From contig JASANG010003130.1 in assembly GCA_030248215.1 (NCBI GenBank), positions 186,001 through 250,000 of the forward strand: a stretch of DNA of 64,000 bases, read 5' to 3'. Of this stretch, positions 29,401 to 35,400 are shown piece after piece. How positions within the stretch are numbered: the first letter of the stretch is position 1; each line of letters begins with the position of its first letter. The translations under genes and the position numbers were made by a program. Origin of the DNA: Enoplolaimus lenunculus. Its lineage: Eukaryota > Nematoda > Enoplea > Enoplida > Thoracostomopsidae. The notes under the pieces were generated by a model. The model was not told the origin of the DNA. It did not search any database and saw only the letters and a program-made list of their open reading frames with translations.

Positions 29401-32400
29401 TCCATTCAGTAATTTGCAGTTTAATTCAGCCAAACTATTTAATAATCGGCCTACCAAGGGCTAGTGGGACATAAGGCGTCCCGCAGAAGGGTGGACCGGG
29501 GTGGCATTGGCCGCCAAACTGGGGAAAAATGACACCTAAAGTTGGATGAAAACTTTATTTCGGTTTTGGAATTTTTAGCTCAAAAATAGCTTACAAATTT
29601 TTTGACACTGAATGTCTGAAATTTTATTATTCATCAAATTTTTGCGGTCCGAAAATTGGTAAATTCAGTAGAAAACTGTACTAAATAAGTAAAAGTCAAG
29701 AGCACATTATCTGCTTAAAAGTATGGAAATCAACATGAAACCGCCGAAATGTGTAAAATAATTTCCCAACTTTTACGAACCGCAATTTAATAGTGCCTTT
29801 CTTCTTTAGAAATTTTGGGAGAGGAAATATATCGTTCTATTCATACCCTTAAACTCAGTTTCTTCTGGAATATGTGTTAAGTAAATATAAGCAGAATACG
29901 ATAATACTGACCTGACAGTGATAGCAAAAGGTCACTACATAACCGAGACAAGTTGTGACGATTGAAGGTAAACTTTTCAGCTCGATGACAATCGACTGAC
30001 TCTGCAGAACTTTGACTACTGCGAAATGACCAGCAACGCGATGAGCTGAGCGAACTAAAAATATCAGTGAAAATCTTAAACATATACAATGTTTGCTTAA
30101 CAGAATACAAACTACTCGTTAAAATGCTCGCTTGGTGCGTTTTAAAGACCAAATTGAAATTAAAAATTTAAGTGATTTAGTCACAAAAACAGTATGTCAT
30201 TTTGTCAAAACTGTTTTTCACAAAAGTTCGCAATTCTCTTATGGTCGGCTAAAAGTCTGCTGAATTAGGGTTGCGCTATACTTTACTGTGCCAAACGCCA
30301 GTGCGAGCTGCTGCGCGCCGCTTCACGCAACAGAACTGCACGCAAAATAAATATCTGTTTGATGGCGCCGCTCGGTGGCGTTTGATGGTGCGTTGCAAGT
30401 ATCGCGCAACTTTTATTTTTTGCATCCAGTCTAAGCGTCACCCAAAACAGTCAAGTTACCAAACGTTGAATAACATATGCACATTGTGTACGGTCGACAT
30501 ATATAAGTAGTGTAAAAATGGGGTTTTACCCCCTCCTCCTCTCTCCTTTTCCGTAAAGCGGAGGAGGAGGAGAGACATCTGCGCAGTTTTCTCCCCCTCC
30601 CTCGTAGGGGGAGAGGAGATGGGCAGAAAGGGCTTGTAAGAGCAGATGCTGCAACTTCCTTACCCGGATCGCAAGAGCGTCCCCACCGGAGGGGCCATTG
30701 CAGATTCATGGCCCCACCAAATTCAGCTTGTTACCCCCAAATAGACTTGGTCTAAAAGTAAATAAATCTCAGTTGCAATTGTAGGTTAATTCTTTGAATG
30801 ATTCAATGATTTTTCATATTTCATAGCCGGAAAATTTTCCATAACACTTTAAGCTCTTAAACAGAAATATATATTTAAGGTGTAACTCTCTTGCGGATTT
30901 GAAATGCGAGCAAAATATATACCACAAACAGCATGTGTAATGTTCAAGGACACACAAATATTGTGCTGCAATTTTGTGGTGCATTGCAATTTTATGTTCA
31001 GTTTATGTATAGAACTATGTATGCTTATATATGTACGTTTTGACAAGGGTAAATCGTGTTGGGTCATCTCAAAGCGGAATCCAGATTACGATTGTAATTC
31101 TAATTCAAAACAAGGTCCGATTTTGATTCCGATTCCGATTGCACAATCAATCGGAATGGAAATTTTAGAATTTTATTATAATTCTACTTGCGATACGTTG
31201 CATAAAAATTCTGTATCGTTTAACCAATTCAATTATTTTCGATGCGTCAACTTATGCATAAGTCAATGCAGTTTAGCTTTAAGAACCAATCATTGCCAAT
31301 TTGTTTATGCTAAGTTTTTAAAAAATTTTTGCCAGCCATCAGATTCTTTAAATCAATAATATAAATTATTTTTACACTCATAAATTTTCTAGTTCCTATT
31401 CCGGTGCCAACGTTCGCAGGTTCGTTCTACCCTATCTTTCTAGCCGCTATATAGACGGTTTTTCCTCGCTCAACTCGAACGCCGACGTGAGTCCTTGTCA
31501 AATGCTTGCTGATTTGAACTCTCATTTTTGCAACTGATTGAAATTTTTTTGTTTTGCATGCTCTTAAATAGTTTTGCTTTGTACAGAGACCTAGGCAAAA
31601 TGATGCGTGACACAGCGTGCTTGCACACTTATAACGCTTTAGTAGGCAAAATGTGGCGTGGCGTGGTGCACCAAAATTAAAGAAAAGCTTGTAAGCACCA
31701 TGGTTTTGCTTAAAAATGACTTAAGTTCTTCAGCTACAAACGATCAAGAAATAATAGAGACATGACACTTGGGTAAAGTGATTGTAGCTGACAAAACTGT
31801 AATGTATATGTTGGTTGGTAAAAACTAAAAAATCATAACGGTTTTGGTGAGCTCGGTGAAATAATGAGAAAAACTTGACAAAAGTAAGTAAAACGTAAAG
31901 AAATTGGACATTTAGAACTGTTTAACAAAAGTTTAATGCCATAAAAAATAGGTCTGTCGAATCGTTAGTTTAAACAGCTTTCATTGGTTTTAACAAATTT
32001 ATAAAAAAAAATTTGAGTTTTAGCTTACAAACTTGTACTAAAACTTTTCTTGCTAAATCATATTTTTCTTAGCATTAGAATAAATTAGAATCCATATCTA
32101 CATGGTTGGTCCTGTTTAGAGCAACATTTATTTTGTAGTTGCTGCAAGATTTTTATACAACAACAACCACCTGCCTTTAAATTTTTTATAATGGGAAAAT
32201 TTAATGTTTATGTTAATTTTTAAATGTTAATAGGTTGTTTTCAACCACGTTTTGTTATTCAAATTTAACCTTGTATAATTTTAACGTTTAAATCAACTTT
32301 TCAAATTTCAATAGGTTAGGTTAGTTACAACATGGTTTTAAACAAGGTTTTATTAAAATTTTCAGCTTGCACAATTTTAACGTTCAGATTAACTCTTAAA

Positions 32401-35400
32401 ATTTTGTAGGTTAGGTTAGTTTAGAACAAGGCTTTCAGCAACGTTTTATTAAAATTTTTTCAACTTTCTTTGTAAACATTAAGATTTGCATTTTATATTT
32501 GTAGAACAATTTATTTTTTCTTATAGGGTTTTAAGGTTGTGAAGTAAGTCATGCTTTTGCGATTTGAATATTTCTGACTTGACCCACAAATATTTGATGG
32601 AGTGTTTTTCATGGCTTTGGTTTATTTAGGTAGCTTCATTAAAGTGAATACGAACCGCATTTAACGGTATAACGAAAATAATATACGTGTAGAGCACGTT
32701 ATTATTTAGTTTTATTCAAGCAGGGTGTTCCTTGAGTAAAGATGTTATGCCCTTGCTGACACCCCAAACAACCTGCAAGTTATTTTATCAACTAAGTTTG
32801 AGTGAACCTAGTTGGCGATCTAAGACCGTACTACAAATTAATGAAGTGTGTACTTGGTGAAAATGTAAAATAAGGATCATTTGTGTGATATTAGCTGAGT
32901 AATTTCAAAAGCTGTATATGTTGTTAACTTTTCAGACTAATATCAAAATGAACAGTTTACCAACAAACTTTAATCGTTGGGGATTAAAACGAAAGCTTGC
33001 CCATGTACACAAGCTGGGGAGTGAAACTCCAGCTAAAATAGCTCAACGCAAAAAGTCTACGTTGAAGCGTAGGCAAGAGTTCGAGCAGGAGGATCGGTGT
33101 GTATTCCTTGTATTTTTATGGACTAGAAACTTATATTATTTAATTAATAATGATGATTTTTATTGCCAGATAATCTAAATTTTGCGTTGAGTGATGTCAT
33201 AACTTGATTAACCTAATTTGTTAACCTTTAGCATAGCACAACGAGGCGCTTTAAAGGTTAATATAAATACCTACTTATAAATACACTGTATTAGGTTGTT
33301 CTGTTAAGCAATCAAATCATGATCATTTTTTAGTTTTATTTTGTGTGAACATTTTTATGACCAATTAAAATATTTTTCAGGTTCCTGGAGCTGCAGAGGA
33401 AACAATATATGCAGCAGCGGCAGCAACAGCAGCAGCAACAAGAACAACAACAACAACAGCAACAACAACCAACAACAACCAACAACGGGTAATGGAAATT
33501 TTGACCCGTATGTTCGAAGAAACGAGCGGCAGCAGCCATTCGCACCGAAGAAACGGCGATAGTTCTTTCGAACTCTGTGTAGTTGGAGTATGACATATTT
33601 GTATTCCTTAATTTTCAATTTAGCAGTTTTCTAGATTTCAAATTCCAGCATTAGTTTTACGATTCAAATTCATATTTGCGACTGTTCTATTGGAATATAG
33701 AACCGGCATAATTAATTCAGGATTTTGGTTAAATACTTTTTATTATTCAACGCAATTGTTTTCACTGTTCCAGATCATTTACATATTACTGTTTGGAAGC
33801 TATGAACCATCAATTTTAAGGAGCGTAAAACAAAGCATTTTTAAAGCATCTGCTGGCAAAATTCTAATTTATTATTCATGGCCGATTATTTAATGGAATT
33901 ATATCTATGGAATTGTAGCGAAGTTTTATGTAATTATGTCGAAATTTAACGGAATTTACCAAATTATCATGGAATTATCTTTGCATTAGAATACGAACTC
34001 AAACAATCCGTCCGTTTATTTGAAATTATATACATCAAAATCACTGATTTATGCTTTCGTTTTTACGTTACAAAGCTGGGAAACGAACTATCTGAACAGT
34101 TATTTTGAAGTTTGAAAAAATTGATATCTAAAAACTTGCAACTCTTATTTGCAGTTTTGATACAAACGTTCAAGTTATTGTATTGTTCCCTAAATTCAGG
34201 TTTTAACCCAATTGCGTTCAGAAATTAATACCTACCTATTGAATAAAGAAGTATCTGAACAATAATGTAAAATAATGCATCGTCCACATTTTAATATGTC
34301 AGGCAACACTTGCAAAACTCGCACTTAAACCCGCAACCAACATTCACAAATTTCTCACCCAAACCCACAACGTTACAGGAGTGTACCTTTCTATTTAGGT
34401 AGTAAAAGTATATTTCTACTACACAGCCTGCGGCTGCTTGCACAGCTACCAGGCGCGGCCCCTATGGCGATGGGGTAGTCTGGCTATATGCTGGGCGGGG
34501 GATTATCCCCCGTGGACCATTGCATTAAAGTTACAATTTAAATATGTATCCAACTTGCCAAAAGGTATCTTGGTTTCGTCACAATTACAGTTTACATGAA
34601 AGTTGTAAGCTGTATAAAACTAATAACTGTTGCACCATCAACTATTAACCTATTATGATTTAATAATGAAATTAGTTATTTGAGTTAAACAGCAAAAAAA
34701 TAACAGATACATATTTTACTCAGGTTGGATGCATATTCAAATTATATGTAAGCCAAATAAACAATGTGTGTATGTATACGTTATAACAACGAAAGCCAAA
34801 TTACAAAGTTTCAATTGATACATTACCATTTATTTAGGTTTAGTTTTCTGCGAATGTGTCTTTGTATTTGAGATATCCGCTATGTAGTTTTAAGGAACAA
34901 TATATTATGTATCTAAGTATCCAAGTATGTAAACACATTTCAAAACTAATCAAACGGGTGTGAAAATGTTTTAGCTTACTTAATCTAAACTTTGGTTAAA
35001 CCATGTTTTGAAAATTTAGAATGTCCTACGGTTGCTTGTTTGGGTGCCACTGATATCAAGCATCTTTACCGTGGGTTAGGTAGATCAAACGTATCCCCTA
35101 ACACGACACGGCAGGGCAGGCTGTAAAATGTCAGTGGTTTGGTCAACAAGCATAATACCTAGGGAAGGGACACTCGTGTGTGAGCCTAACGCAAACGGCC
35201 GAACTCGAAGGGATCTAGCACCCCGCGTGGTAACTGACGATGTCGATCATCTCCCACATCACCAGGGGCTGCCTGCGTGTGGCGAAGTTACCAGGCGTGC
35301 ACGACTCTTAGAAAGCTGAAAAAATACGTAATAAAATAATACGTAATACATAGTTTTTAAATTTTTTCCTTTTTCGCTTTGAATTAATATATGTACTTAA

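Noticed and set aside
29912-30054. Protein kinase glycine loop (GHFAVVKVL) in an alternative frame, with FAARKIK at 29052
   Set aside because: Tempting, but the two frames do not join in phase and no later kinase motifs (HRD, DFG) were seen.
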